DNA of 64,000 nt from Streptomyces sp. NBC_00083 (GTDB lineage: Bacteria; Actinomycetota; Actinomycetes; Streptomycetales; Streptomycetaceae), in assembly GCF_026343295.1 (NCBI RefSeq), contig NZ_JAPELY010000002.1, positions 744,001-808,000 of the forward strand, given 5' to 3'. The first letter of the stretch is position 1, and every line of letters begins with the position of its first letter. This document shows, one piece after another, positions 16,903 through 26,210 of the stretch. Made by a program: the position numbers and the translations under genes. The notes beneath the pieces are model-generated. The model ran no database searches and was not told the origin of the DNA. It worked only from the letters and a program-made list of their open reading frames with translations.

Positions 16903-17991
16903 ATGCCACGCCGCACCGCGACGATGCTCGCCTCCACCCTCGTGCTGATCGCGCTGCTCTGCGCCGGGGTACTCATCAAAGTGCCGTACGCGGAGATGTC
17001 TCCCGGGCCCACCGTGAACACGCTCGGCGACGCCGGCGGTGAGCCGGTGCTCCAGATCTCCGGCCGCAAGACGTACCCGACGACCGGTCACCTCAACATG
17101 ACGACGGTCAGGGTCACCGGCGCGGACTACCGGATGAACCTCTTCGAAGCGGTCTACGGCTGGCTCGCGCACGACAGCGTGGTCGTCCCGCACGACACGC
17201 TCTACCCGGACGGCAAGACCGACGAGCAGTCCAACCAGGAGAACGCCGAGGAGTTCAGCCAGTCCCAGGAGAGCGCCAAGGTCGCGGCCCTGAACGAGCT
17301 GCACATCCCGGTGACGAGCTGGGTCATCGTCTCCTCTGTCGTCAAGGGCACCCCGGCCGAGGGCAAGCTGCACGCCGGCGACGCCATCCAGGCCGTCGAC
17401 GGCACCAAGGTCACCAAGCCCGCCGACGTCGCGACGCTCGTCACCAAGCACAAGCCCGGCCAGAACGTGGTCTTCACGGTCGTGCCCGCCAAGGAGGCCG
17501 AGGCCGCCAAGAAGGCGGGCAAGGTGCCGTCGGGCGGCGAGAAGGTCACCATCACCACGGAGAAGGCGCAGGACAGCGACCGCGCCATCGTCGGCATCCA
17601 GGCCGGCAGCGACCACGCCTTCCCGTTCACCGTCGACATCAAGCTCGCCGACGTCGGGGGGCCGAGCGCCGGCCTGATGTTCTCGCTCGGCATCGTCGAC
17701 AAGCTGACGCCCGAGGACCTGACCGGCGGGAAGTTCGTCGCGGGCACCGGCACGATCGACGACACCGGCCAGGTCGGCCCGATCGGCGGCATCGAGATGA
17801 AGCTGATCGGCGCGCGCCAGGCGGGCGCCCGCTACTTCCTGACGCCCAAGGACAACTGCGCGTCCGCCGCGGCCGACATCCCCTCGGGCCTCACCCTGGT
17901 GAAGGTCGACACCATCCACGACGCCCGGCAGGCGCTCGACAAGATCCGTACGGGGGACACGGCCGGGCTGCCGAGCTGCTCGGCCAAGTGA
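16903..17991 (+). CDS. Secreted or anchored PDZ/Lon-domain (S16) protease
   Basis: A 362-residue protein with an N-terminal membrane or signal segment (residues 7-25, MLASTLVLIALLCAGVLI), a PDZ domain at about 140-190 and a C-terminal Lon-type S16 domain. The S16 catalytic pair is present: Ser255 in GGPSAG and Lys300 in GIEMKLIG. The active domain should lie outside the membrane. It resembles the YlbL family and the mycobacterial protein found next to UPF0182. The ATG giving MPRRTATM has no ribosome binding site; a TACTGT six bases upstream would fit a leaderless transcript. Confidence 0.85.
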   Translation: MPRRTATMLASTLVLIALLCAGVLIKVPYAEMSPGPTVNTLGDAGGEPVLQISGRKTYPTTGHLNMTTVRVTGADYRMNLFEAVYGWLAHDSVVVPHDTLYPDGKTDEQSNQENAEEFSQSQESAKVAALNELHIPVTSWVIVSSVVKGTPAEGKLHAGDAIQAVDGTKVTKPADVATLVTKHKPGQNVVFTVVPAKEAEAAKKAGKVPSGGEKVTITTEKAQDSDRAIVGIQAGSDHAFPFTVDIKLADVGGPSAGLMFSLGIVDKLTPEDLTGGKFVAGTGTIDDTGQVGPIGGIEMKLIGARQAGARYFLTPKDNCASAAADIPSGLTLVKVDTIHDARQALDKIRTGDTAGLPSCSAK

Positions 17992-18016
17992 CGCCGGCCG
18001 CGCCCCCGCGCCGCGG

Positions 18017-18571
18017 CTAGGCGAAGGTCGCGGCCAGCGCCTCGGCGAGGCCCGGCACCAGGTCGGGGCCGGTCAGGACCTCCGTGGCGGAGTCCTTCTC
18101 GCGCAGCCGGATCGCGGACTCGCGGGCACCGCCGCGCAGCACCGCCACCGTCATCCGCACCTCCTGGCGGTCAGGGTGGGCGGCCACCCACTGGGCGAGC
18201 TCCTTGTCGCTGAGCCCCTCCGGCACGGAGGTCTCGGCGGACGGCGGCAGCATCAGACGCTCCACGGTGAGCGCGCAGCCGGCCACCGAGTCGGGCCAGG
18301 CGATGGTGCCGAGGAACTTGTCCAGCGGCTTGTTGCGCGGGATCTCCTCCTGCTCGATCGGGGTCAGCCCGGAGACCGGCGCGTCGTCGGCGGTGGAGAC
18401 CAGGTTCGGGGCCTGGGCACGGAGCTTGGCGGTGTCGACGAGCGCGAAGAGCCGGGCCGGCTTGTCCCAGCCGAGACCGGATGCGTACTCGTCGATTTCG
18501 AGCACCGCGCGGGTGAGCGGGCTCGCGGCCATCGGGGGGCCTGAGGGGGAAACGTTGGACATGGACAACAT
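18017..18571 (-). CDS. PPA1309-family protein
   Basis: A 184-residue actinobacterial protein of the PPA1309 type, with the conserved LDKFLGTIAWPDSVAGCAL region in the middle. It is soluble, with no signal peptide, and its function is unknown. The start is the ATG giving MLSMSNVSP, preceded by GAGGG at a normal distance; an ATG three codons later is possible. It is convergent with the PDZ/Lon gene and divergent from the UPF0182 gene. The same protein accompanies UPF0182 in other actinobacteria. Confidence 0.75.
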   Translation of the reverse strand: MLSMSNVSPSGPPMAASPLTRAVLEIDEYASGLGWDKPARLFALVDTAKLRAQAPNLVSTADDAPVSGLTPIEQEEIPRNKPLDKFLGTIAWPDSVAGCALTVERLMLPPSAETSVPEGLSDKELAQWVAAHPDRQEVRMTVAVLRGGARESAIRLREKDSATEVLTGPDLVPGLAEALAATFA

Positions 18572-18697
18572 CCTGCCCTCTTTCACCCCCCGATCGGGAA
18601 CTGAGTAAAGCCTCAGTAAGTTGCATGAGTGGGCTCTACGATCGCTGGGCCCGCCCATACGACAGCGAACTTCGAGGTGCGCACCTTGGCTTTCCAG

Positions 18698-21583
18698 ATG
18701 CCGGACCGCGGCTCAGGCCCGTCCGGGCCACGGATCAGAGTCGGCCGGCCGTCCCGCCGGGTCCGGACCCTGCTCATGACACTGGGCATTCTGGCCGTGC
18801 TTGCCATGGCCTTCGTCATGTTCGCGGGGTTCTGGACCGACTGGCTCTGGTACCGCTCGGTCCACTACTCGTCGGTCTTCACCACCCAGCTGTGGACGAA
18901 GATCGGACTGTTCTGCGTCTTCGGACTCCTGATGGCCCTCGCCGTCGGCCTGAACATCTGGCTGGCGCACCGGCTCCGGCCGCCGCTCAGCGCGATGTCC
19001 CTGGAGCAGCAGAGCCTCGACCGCTACCGGATGGGCATCGCCCCGTACAAGAAGTGGATGCTGCTCGGGATCACCGCGCTCATCGGCCTCATCGCCGGCG
19101 CGTCGGCCTCCGGTCAGTGGCGCACCTGGCTGATGTGGGTCAACGGGGTGCCGTTCGGGCAGAAGGACCCCCAGTTCAAGCTGGACGTGTCGTTCTACGC
19201 CTTCGACCTGCCCTGGTACCGCTTCCTGCTCGGCTTCGGCTTCGCCGCCGCCGTCCTCTCGCTCATCGCGGCCGCGCTCACGCACTACCTGTACGGCGGG
19301 CTGCGCGTCACCAGCCCCGGCGCGCGCGCCACGGGAGCGGCCACCGGTCACCTCTCGGTGCTGCTCGGCGTCTTCGTGCTCCTGAAGGCCGTGGCGTACT
19401 GGCTCGACCGGTACGGGCTCGCGGTCAAGTCGAGCGACTTCAAGGCGACCAACAACTGGACGGGCCTTCGCTACGTCGACGCCAACGCCTACCTCCCGGC
19501 GAAGACGATCCTGTTCTGCATCGCGGTCATCTGCGCCGTGCTGTTCTTCGCGACCCTGTGGCGCCGCACCTGGCAGCTGCCCGTCATCGGCTTCGGCCTG
19601 ATGGTGCTCTCGGCGATCCTGATCGGCGGGCTCTACCCGGCGATCGTGCAGAAGTTCCAGGTCCAGCCCAACGAGCAGGCCAAGGAGGCGCCGTACATCC
19701 AGAAGAACATCGACGCCACCCGCAAGGCCTACGGCATCAACGACGCGGACGTCACGGACTACAAGGGCACCACGGACACCAAGGACAACGCGAAGCTCCG
19801 CTCGGACGCCGACTCGGCGGCCAGCTACCGCATCATCGACCCCAACGTCGTCTCGCCCGCGTTCCAGCAGCTCCAGCAGGAGCGTAAGTACTACCAGTTC
19901 CCCTCGACGCTCGACGTGGACCGCTACCAGGACAAGGACGGCAAGGAGCAGGACACCGTCATCGGCCTGCGCGAGCTCGACCTCAAGGGCATCGACAAGC
20001 GCAACTGGATCAACGACCACTTCACTTACACCCACGGCTTCGGCGCGATCGCGGCCAAGGGCACCAGCGTCGACGGCAACGGCGCGCCGGACTTCACCGA
20101 GTCGGGGCTGCCCACCAGCGGCCAGCTCCCCTCGGACTACGAACAGCGCGTCTACTACGGCGAGAAGACCGACCAGTACTCGATCGTCGGCGGGCCCCAG
20201 AAGGAGCTCGACTACGAGAGCGAGGGCAAGGGCCAGGTCACGACGAGCTTCCAGGGCAAGGGCGGCGTGAGCCTGTCCAACCCCTTCAACCGGGCCGCGT
20301 ACGCCGTCACCCTCAACGAGCCGCAGATCCTGTACTCGGGGGCCATCGGCAAGGGATCGAAGATCCTCTACAACCGCACCCCGAAGGAGCGCGTCGAGGC
20401 GGTCGCCCCCTGGCTGACCATCGACGGCGACGCCTACCCGGCGGTCGTCGGCAAGCGCATCCAGTGGGTCGTCGACGCGTACACGACGACCAACGGCTAC
20501 CCCTACGCCTCGCGCACCACGCTCGGCGAGACCACCACGGACTCCCTGACGGACAACCAGCGCGCGGTGGTGGCCCAGCAGAACCAGGTCAACTACATCC
20601 GCAACTCGGTGAAGGCGACCGTCGACGCGTACGACGGCACGGTCACCCTGTACCAGTGGGACGACAAGGACCCGGTCCTCAAGACCTGGATGAAGGCGTT
20701 CCCCGGCACGGTCAAGGCCAAGTCGGCGATCCCGAAGGACCTGCTCGCCCACCTGCGGTACCCGCAGGACATGTTCAAGGTCCAGCGCGAGCTGCTCACC
20801 CGCTACCACGTCACCAACCCCGCGCAGTTCTACAGCGGCAGTGACGCCTGGCAGGTGCCGGACGACCCGACCAACAAGGACAACAGCGCGGTCCCGCCGT
20901 ACTACCTGTCCCTGAAGGTGCCGGGCGCCGAGCAGGAGGGCAAGAAGTTCTCGCTGACCACGACGTTCACGCCCAACGGCCGGCCCAACCTGGGCGGGTT
21001 CATGGCGGTCGACGCCGATGCCGCGAGCCCGGACTACGGCAAGATCAGACTGCTGCGGGTCACCGACAACGTGCAGGGCCCGCAGCAGGTGCAGAGCAAG
21101 CTGAACGGCTCGCCCGAAGTCGCCGAGTTCGTGCGGAACCTGAGAGGCACCGACTCCGAGATCGACTACGGCAACCTGCTGACGGTGCCGCTCGGCGGGG
21201 GCTTCCTCTACATCGAGCCGGTGTACGCGCGCGGTGGCAGCGCCAACTATCCGCTCCTGAAGAAGGTCGGCGTCTCCTACGGCGACAAGACGTTCTTCAA
21301 GGACAACCTGGCGGACGCACTGAGCGCGGTCTTCGGGGCGGAGGGGGCGACACCGCCGTCCACCACCAACCCGCCGTCCACGACCAACCCGCCCACCACG
21401 CCACCGTCCGGCAACGCCACGGTCGACCAGGCCATCAAGGACGCCCAGAAGGCGTACGACGACGGCCAGAAGGCGCTCGCCAAGGGCGACTGGAAGACCT
21501 ACGGCGACAGCCAGAAGGCGCTCCAGGACGCCCTGCAGAAGGCGGCCGAGGCGGAGGCCAAGGCGGCCAGGCCCGCGAGCTGA
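18698..21583 (+). CDS. UPF0182 family integral membrane protein
   Basis: A 961-residue membrane protein of the UPF0182 family. About seven hydrophobic segments fill the first 320 residues, followed by a large domain of about 570 residues that is probably extracytoplasmic. A threonine/proline linker (TTNPPSTTNPP) near residue 890 leads to a charged C-terminal helix (DAQKAYDDGQKALAKGDW). No enzymatic motif is visible and the role is unknown. The start is the ATG giving MPDRGSG; a TTG at 18686 with GAGGTG upstream is a good alternative. It is conserved beside the PDZ/Lon protein in actinobacteria. Confidence 0.88.
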   Translation: MPDRGSGPSGPRIRVGRPSRRVRTLLMTLGILAVLAMAFVMFAGFWTDWLWYRSVHYSSVFTTQLWTKIGLFCVFGLLMALAVGLNIWLAHRLRPPLSAMSLEQQSLDRYRMGIAPYKKWMLLGITALIGLIAGASASGQWRTWLMWVNGVPFGQKDPQFKLDVSFYAFDLPWYRFLLGFGFAAAVLSLIAAALTHYLYGGLRVTSPGARATGAATGHLSVLLGVFVLLKAVAYWLDRYGLAVKSSDFKATNNWTGLRYVDANAYLPAKTILFCIAVICAVLFFATLWRRTWQLPVIGFGLMVLSAILIGGLYPAIVQKFQVQPNEQAKEAPYIQKNIDATRKAYGINDADVTDYKGTTDTKDNAKLRSDADSAASYRIIDPNVVSPAFQQLQQERKYYQFPSTLDVDRYQDKDGKEQDTVIGLRELDLKGIDKRNWINDHFTYTHGFGAIAAKGTSVDGNGAPDFTESGLPTSGQLPSDYEQRVYYGEKTDQYSIVGGPQKELDYESEGKGQVTTSFQGKGGVSLSNPFNRAAYAVTLNEPQILYSGAIGKGSKILYNRTPKERVEAVAPWLTIDGDAYPAVVGKRIQWVVDAYTTTNGYPYASRTTLGETTTDSLTDNQRAVVAQQNQVNYIRNSVKATVDAYDGTVTLYQWDDKDPVLKTWMKAFPGTVKAKSAIPKDLLAHLRYPQDMFKVQRELLTRYHVTNPAQFYSGSDAWQVPDDPTNKDNSAVPPYYLSLKVPGAEQEGKKFSLTTTFTPNGRPNLGGFMAVDADAASPDYGKIRLLRVTDNVQGPQQVQSKLNGSPEVAEFVRNLRGTDSEIDYGNLLTVPLGGGFLYIEPVYARGGSANYPLLKKVGVSYGDKTFFKDNLADALSAVFGAEGATPPSTTNPPSTTNPPTTPPSGNATVDQAIKDAQKAYDDGQKALAKGDWKTYGDSQKALQDALQKAAEAEAKAARPAS

Positions 21584-21591
21584 TCCGGCCG

Positions 21592-21629
21592 GACCGGAGC
21601 TGACCTGGGCAGACGGGTCGGCTCCGGTC
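21592..21629 (+). terminator. Hairpin after the UPF0182 gene
   Basis: GACCGGAGC (21592-21600) pairs with GCTCCGGTC (21621-21629), with a smaller GACC/GGGTC pair inside. It lies 8 bp after the stop and before the tRNA gene. Confidence 0.5.
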
Positions 21630-21669
21630 GGGAGCCACCTCCACCGCGTGGTAGCGTTGGGTTTACCGA

Positions 21670-21743
21670 CGCGGGGTGGAGCAGCTCGGTAGCTCGCTGG
21701 GCTCATAACCCAGAGGTCGCAGGTTCAAATCCTGTCCCCGCTA
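21670..21743 (+). tRNA. Initiator tRNA-fMet (CAT), copy 1
   Basis: A 74-nt tRNA with anticodon CAT at 21704-21706. Initiator hallmarks are the unpaired first base against position 72 (C1 facing T72) and three consecutive G-C pairs in the anticodon stem (GGG ... CCC). The 3' CCA is not encoded. It is identical to the second copy at 23936 and is followed by a strong terminator. Confidence 0.95.
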
Positions 21744-21749
21744 CTCACT

Positions 21750-21789
21750 GACGAGGGCCCGGATCCTTTCAAGGATCCGGGCCCTCGTC
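21750..21789 (+). terminator. tRNA terminator, copy 1
   Basis: Perfect 17-bp stem (21750-21766 with 21773-21789) with a TTTCAA loop, six bases after the tRNA. Confidence 0.8.
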
Positions 21790-22014
21790 GCGTCCGCACC
21801 CCGTGCGGCCGGGGGAGCCCGACGGCGGTCGGCGGGCGGGGCAGATGTCCGATGACCGGTGGCTGGAACCTGCTGGCGTGAAATCTGGTCTTGTCAGGGT
21901 GAGTTGGGGTACACGGGGTTTGGTGTGTCTCTCTGTGGGCATGTCGACAAAACGCTGAAGTGACCTCACGAGCTGCGGTATACCAGGTGTACGCCGGTTG
22001 CGGGTGGTGCGACG

Positions 22015-23847
22015 ATGGTATTTATGGGGGACAGGGCAACTCTGTTGGAGACAGGGCGGTTTGTGCAGACACGCTCCGATGAGGATGCTGACACCGCTGA
22101 CGCCGAGACCGAGGCGCGGCACCGGCGTGCCGCCGACAGCGGCGACGCCGAGTCGATGAGCGTCCTCGGCTCCCTGCTGCTGCGCCGCGGCGACCTCGAC
22201 AGCGCGGAGCCCTATCTGCGCGGCGCCACCGCCGAGGGCGACCGGGCCGCCGCCAACAACCTGGGTGTCCTGCTCCACCAGCGCGGCTACACCGACGAGG
22301 CGGCCGGCTGGTGGCGCATCGCCGCCGTCGCCGGATCCGCCGCCGCGGCACACGCGCTCGGCCGCCACTACCGCGAGCGCGGCGACGAGCCGGCCGCCGA
22401 GTACTGGCTGCGCCAGTCCGCCGAACAGGGCCACGCACTGGGCGCGTACGCCCTGGCCGACCTCCTGGAACACCGCAGTGACGTGGGCGCCGAGCGGTGG
22501 CTGCGGGCCGCCGCGGAGCAGGGCCACCGTGAGGCCGCCTACCGCCTGGCCCGCCTCATCGACCGGCGCGGCGAGGAGGGGGCGTCCGGCGAAGGCCACG
22601 GTGACATCGCTGTCGACCGGGCACCCGAGGGCGAGAGCGCGGCCGACGAGGCCGAGCCGTGGTACCGGCAGGCCGCCGCGCGCGGGCACCGCCGCGCCGC
22701 CCTGCACCTCGGCGCGATCCTGGAGAAGCGCGGCGACCTGAAGGAGGCGGGCCGCTGGTACCTGACCTCCGCCAAGGACGGCGAGGCCAAGGCCGCCTGC
22801 GCGCTCGGCTTCCTGCTCAGGGACGCGGGGGACGAGGAGAGCGCCGCCGTGTGGTGGCTGCGCGCCGCCCAGGACGGCGACGGCAACGCCGCCAACGCGC
22901 TCGGCGCGCTGCACGCCGCGCGCGGCGAGCAGCAGACCGCCGAGCGCTGGTACCGCGCGGCGATGACCGCGGGCGATGTCAACGGGGCGTACAACCTCGG
23001 GCTGCTCTGCGCCGCCCAGAACCGTACGGCCCAGGCCGAGCAGTGGTACCGCAGGGCCGCCTACAGCGGACACCGCGAGGCGGCCAACGCGCTCGCCATC
23101 CTGCTGCTCCAGGCCGGCGACCCGACCGGCGCCGAGCCGTGGTTCTCCAAAGCGGCCGAGGCCGGCAGCGTGGACGCCGCCTTCAACCTCGGCATCCTCT
23201 TCGCCGGGCGCGACGACGACCGCACCGCCCTGAAGTGGTACGAGCGGGCCGCGGCCGCCGGGCACACCGACGCGGCCCTCCAGGTCGGCATCGCGCTGCT
23301 GCGGGACGGCGAGGAGCAGGCCGCCGAGCGCCATCTGCGGTGCGCGGCCGGCGGCGGCAGCGCCGAGGCCGCCTTCCGGCTCGCCACGCTCCTCGACGCG
23401 CGCCAGCCGCCGCCCGGCCCGCCCGCGCTCGGCGAGCCGATGGCCGAGAAGACCGAGTGCGAGGAGTGGTACGAGCGGGCAGCGCAGCAGGGCCACCGCC
23501 GCGCCCAGGTGCGGGTCGGCATGCTCGCCGCGGCCAGGGGCGACCTGGAGGCGGCCGCGCGCTGGTACGGGGAGGCGGCCGAGGCGGGCAGCCGCAACGG
23601 CGCTTTCAACCTCGGGCTGCTGCTCGCCCGCGAGGGCCGCGAGCGTGAGGCGGCCCTGTGGTGGAGCCGCGCCGCCCACGCCGGCCACGGGCGGGCCGCG
23701 CTGCGCCTCGCCCTGCTCGCCGCCCGCCACGGCGAGCTGAGCGAGGGGCAGCGGTGGTGCGCCAAGGCGGTCGAGCTGGGTCCCGCGGAGGTCGCGGAGC
23801 GCGCGGCACGGCTGCGCGAGGCGCTGCACCAGGAGCTCACGGCCTAG
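22015..23847 (+). CDS. Sel1/TPR-repeat protein
   Basis: A 610-residue all-helical repeat protein made of about fourteen Sel1-like/TPR units of roughly 36 residues, such as AEQWYRRAAYSGHREAANALA and related forms with the alternating AxxWY...AAxxGxxxAAxxLG pattern. Such proteins are scaffolds for other proteins. No signal peptide, membrane segment or enzymatic motif is visible. The first ATG (MVFMGDRATLL) is used; a second lies three codons later, and neither has a clear ribosome binding site. It is enclosed by two identical initiator tRNA genes. The direct role is unknown. Confidence 0.85.
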   Translation: MVFMGDRATLLETGRFVQTRSDEDADTADAETEARHRRAADSGDAESMSVLGSLLLRRGDLDSAEPYLRGATAEGDRAAANNLGVLLHQRGYTDEAAGWWRIAAVAGSAAAAHALGRHYRERGDEPAAEYWLRQSAEQGHALGAYALADLLEHRSDVGAERWLRAAAEQGHREAAYRLARLIDRRGEEGASGEGHGDIAVDRAPEGESAADEAEPWYRQAAARGHRRAALHLGAILEKRGDLKEAGRWYLTSAKDGEAKAACALGFLLRDAGDEESAAVWWLRAAQDGDGNAANALGALHAARGEQQTAERWYRAAMTAGDVNGAYNLGLLCAAQNRTAQAEQWYRRAAYSGHREAANALAILLLQAGDPTGAEPWFSKAAEAGSVDAAFNLGILFAGRDDDRTALKWYERAAAAGHTDAALQVGIALLRDGEEQAAERHLRCAAGGGSAEAAFRLATLLDARQPPPGPPALGEPMAEKTECEEWYERAAQQGHRRAQVRVGMLAAARGDLEAAARWYGEAAEAGSRNGAFNLGLLLAREGREREAALWWSRAAHAGHGRAALRLALLAARHGELSEGQRWCAKAVELGPAEVAERAARLREALHQELTA

Positions 23848-23935
23848 CTGCTTGGGGTCTCCTCGGGCCTTCCCGGGGTCCCCGGGGAACAGATTTGCGC
23901 TGGTCGGTGCCGTCCCGTAAGGTTGGGTTCACCGA

Positions 23936-24009
23936 CGCGGGGTGGAGCAGCTCGGTAGCTCGCTGGGCTCATAACCCAGAGGTCGCAGGTTCAAATCCTG
24001 TCCCCGCTA
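23936..24009 (+). tRNA. Initiator tRNA-fMet (CAT), copy 2
   Basis: Identical over 74 nt to the copy at 21670, with anticodon CAT at 23970-23972, the same C1/T72 mismatch and the GGG/CCC anticodon stem. The 12 bases before it (GGTTCACCGA type) also resemble those before copy 1, and a terminator of the same design follows. Confidence 0.95.
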
Positions 24010-24015
24010 CTTGAA

Positions 24016-24055
24016 GACTGAGGCCCGAATCCTTTGGGGGATTCGGGCCTCAGTC
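24016..24055 (+). terminator. tRNA terminator, copy 2
   Basis: Perfect 17-bp stem (24016-24032 with 24039-24055) with a TTTGGG loop. It has the same size and place as the terminator of copy 1 but a partly different sequence. Confidence 0.8.
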
Positions 24056-24121
24056 GTATGTCCGCCAACTGCCCGGCAGGCGAGGCCGACATCCCGCGGA
24101 CGAAAGACGCCCGCACAACAG

Positions 24122-24154
24122 AGAAGCCCCCCGGCCACCGGCCGGAGGGCTTCT
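24122..24154. terminator. Terminator after the Fur-type regulator
   Basis: A near-perfect stem (AGAAGCCCCCCGGCC with GGCCGGAGGGCTTCT) with an ACC loop. On the minus strand it is followed by a T-rich CTCTGTTGT, so it ends the regulator transcript. Confidence 0.7.
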
Positions 24155-24171
24155 TCACATTACGGGGCGGG

Positions 24172-24588
24172 TCAGGCGGCCGCGCAGTTCGGGCAGGTGC
24201 CGCGGTAGGTGACCTCGACGGCCGCGATCGTGAAGCCGAAGCGCTCGCTGTCGGGGAGGTCCGCCAGCGGGTTGCCCTGCGGGTGGACGTCGCGGATCGC
24301 GCCGCACTGGGCGCACACCAGGTGCTGGTGCGGGCGGTGCGCGTTCGGGTCGTACCGCTTGGCGCGGCGGTCGGTGGAGACCTCAAGGATCTCACCGAGC
24401 GTCACCAGCTCGCCCAGCGTGTTGTAGACCGTGGCCCGGGAGATCTCGGGCAGCCGCTCCACCGCGCGCGCGTGCACTTCGTCGGCGGTCAGGTGGACGT
24501 GGTCGCCGTTCAGGACCTCGGCCACGACGCGCCGCTGTGCGGTCATCCGCCAGCCGCGGCCACGCAATCGCTCCAACAGGTCACTCAT
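24172..24588 (-). CDS. catR: Fur/PerR-family repressor of catalase (CatR-like)
   Basis: A 138-residue Fur-superfamily regulator, most likely a PerR-type peroxide sensor that represses the divergent catalase gene. The winged helix is residues about 10-80 (RMTAQRRVVAEVL, RATVYNTLGELV). The metal ligands HxH (RPHQHLVC) and two CxxC pairs (CAQC and CPNC) for structural zinc are present. The start is the ATG giving MSDLLERL with AGG nine bases upstream; a GTG two codons earlier is possible. Regulation of catA is inferred from position and from the inverted repeat between the genes. Confidence 0.85.
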   Translation of the reverse strand: MSDLLERLRGRGWRMTAQRRVVAEVLNGDHVHLTADEVHARAVERLPEISRATVYNTLGELVTLGEILEVSTDRRAKRYDPNAHRPHQHLVCAQCGAIRDVHPQGNPLADLPDSERFGFTIAAVEVTYRGTCPNCAAA

Positions 24589-24649
24589 GGACACCAGCCT
24601 AACAGGGGAAGAGGCCCAGTCCCGAACAGGTGTGGGTTTGGATCACTGT

Positions 24650-24677
24650 TTGACTTAGACAATGTCCATTGTAGGAT
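24650..24677 (+). promoter_or_regulatory. catA promoter with overlapping Fur/PerR-type operator
   Basis: A -35 TTGACT (24650-24655), a 16-bp spacer and a -10 TAGGAT (24672-24677). The spacer holds a perfect ACAATG-TC-CATTGT inverted repeat (24659-24672), which resembles the CatR/PerR sites of Streptomyces and would block polymerase when bound. Confidence 0.7.
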
Positions 24678-24733
24678 CGGTTCCGGTAGACACCGAGGGA
24701 CAGGACGTGCAGGACATGACGCAGGAGGCGCGC

Positions 24734-26185
24734 GTGACACAGGGACCGCTCACCACGGAGGCCGGCGCACCGGTGGCCGACAACCAGAACAGTGCGACCG
24801 CGGGCGCCGGCGGTCCGGTCCTGATCCAGGACCAGTCGCTCCTGGAGAAGCTCGCCCACTTCAACCGCGAGCGCATCCCGGAGCGCATCGTGCACGCCCG
24901 GGGCGCGGGCGCGTACGGCACCTTCACCGTCACCCGTGACGTCTCGCAGTGGACGCGCGCCGCGTTCCTCTCCGAGGTCGGCAAGGAGACCGAGACCTTC
25001 CTGCGCTTCTCCACCGTGGCCGGCAACCTCGGCTCCGCCGATGCCGTGCGCGACCCCCGCGGCTTCGCGCTGAAGTTCTACACGGAGGAGGGGAACTACG
25101 ACCTGGTCGGCAACAACACGCCCGTCTTCTTCATCAAGGACGCCATCAAGTTCCCGGACTTCATCCACACGCAGAAGCGCGACCCGTACACCGGCAGCCA
25201 GGAAGCCGACAACGTCTGGGACTTCTGGGGGCTGAGCCCCGAGAGCACCCACCAGGTGACCTGGCTCTTCGGCGACCGCGGCATCCCGGCGACCCTGCGC
25301 CACATGAACGGCTTCGGCTCGCACACGTTCCAGTGGAACAACGAGGCCGGCGAGGTCTTCTGGGTCAAATACCACTTCAAGACCGACCAGGGGATCAAGA
25401 ACCTCACCCAGGACGAGGCCAACAAGCTCGCCGGTGAGGACCCCGACAGCCACCAGCGCGACCTGCGCGAGGCCATCGAGCGCGGCGACTTCCCGTCCTG
25501 GACCGTGCAGGTGCAGATCATGCCGGAGGCGGACGCGGCGACGTACCGCTTCAACCCGTTCGACCTCACCAAGGTGTGGCCGCACGAGGACTACCCGCCG
25601 ATCGAGATCGGCAAGCTGGAGCTCAACCGCAACCCGGAGAACATCTTCGCCGAGGTCGAGCAGTCGGTCTTCAGCCCCGCGCACTTCGTTCCCGGCATCG
25701 GTCCCTCCCCGGACAAGATGCTCCAGGGCCGGCTCTTCGCCTACGGCGACGCCCACCGGTACCGCGTCGGCATCAACGCCGACCACCTGCCGGTGAACCG
25801 TCCGCACGCCACCGAGGCGCGCACCAACTCCCGTGACGGCTACCTGTACGACGGCCGCCACAAGGGCGCGAAGAACTACGAGCCCAACAGCTTCGGCGGC
25901 CCCTTCCAGACCGACCGCCCGCTGTGGCAGGGCAGCCAGGTCACCGGAGTCACCGGCACCACCGTCGCGCCGGTGCACGCCGAGGACAACGACTTCGTAC
26001 AGGCCGGAAACCTCTACCGGCTCTACTCCGAGGACGAGAAGGCCCGCCTGATCGACAACCTGGCCGGGTTCATCGCCAAGGTGTCGCGCGACGACATCGC
26101 CGAGCGCGCGATCAACAACTTCCGCCAGGCGGACGCCGACTTCGGCAAGCGGCTCGAAGCCGCGGTCCAGGCCCTTCGCGGCTGA
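24734..26185 (+). CDS. catA: Monofunctional heme catalase CatA
   Basis: A 483-residue clade-type heme catalase that breaks down hydrogen peroxide in the cytosol. The catalytic histidine lies in IVHARGAGAYG near residue 54, the asparagine in GNNTPVFF near 127, and the heme-ligand tyrosine in RLFAYGDAHR near 337. The start is the GTG giving VTQGPLTTEAG, because AGGAGG lies five bases before it; the open frame upstream runs through the promoter and operator. It is divergent from the Fur-type regulator, which very likely controls it. Confidence 0.95.
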   Translation: MTQGPLTTEAGAPVADNQNSATAGAGGPVLIQDQSLLEKLAHFNRERIPERIVHARGAGAYGTFTVTRDVSQWTRAAFLSEVGKETETFLRFSTVAGNLGSADAVRDPRGFALKFYTEEGNYDLVGNNTPVFFIKDAIKFPDFIHTQKRDPYTGSQEADNVWDFWGLSPESTHQVTWLFGDRGIPATLRHMNGFGSHTFQWNNEAGEVFWVKYHFKTDQGIKNLTQDEANKLAGEDPDSHQRDLREAIERGDFPSWTVQVQIMPEADAATYRFNPFDLTKVWPHEDYPPIEIGKLELNRNPENIFAEVEQSVFSPAHFVPGIGPSPDKMLQGRLFAYGDAHRYRVGINADHLPVNRPHATEARTNSRDGYLYDGRHKGAKNYEPNSFGGPFQTDRPLWQGSQVTGVTGTTVAPVHAEDNDFVQAGNLYRLYSEDEKARLIDNLAGFIAKVSRDDIAERAINNFRQADADFGKRLEAAVQALRG

Positions 26186-26210
26186 TCAGGGCCCGCCTGC
26201 CGAGGATGAA

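Noticed and set aside
18713..21706. Nearly 1000-codon minus-strand frame opposite the UPF0182 gene
   Set aside because: It is a shadow of a highly GC-biased gene; the plus-strand protein has clear family features.
21670..21743. Elongator tRNA-Met
   Set aside because: The mismatched first pair of the acceptor stem and the GGG/CCC anticodon stem are initiator features.
24662..24733. ATG at 24662 as the catalase start
   Set aside because: It lies inside the operator and -10 region; AGGAGG points to the GTG at 24734.
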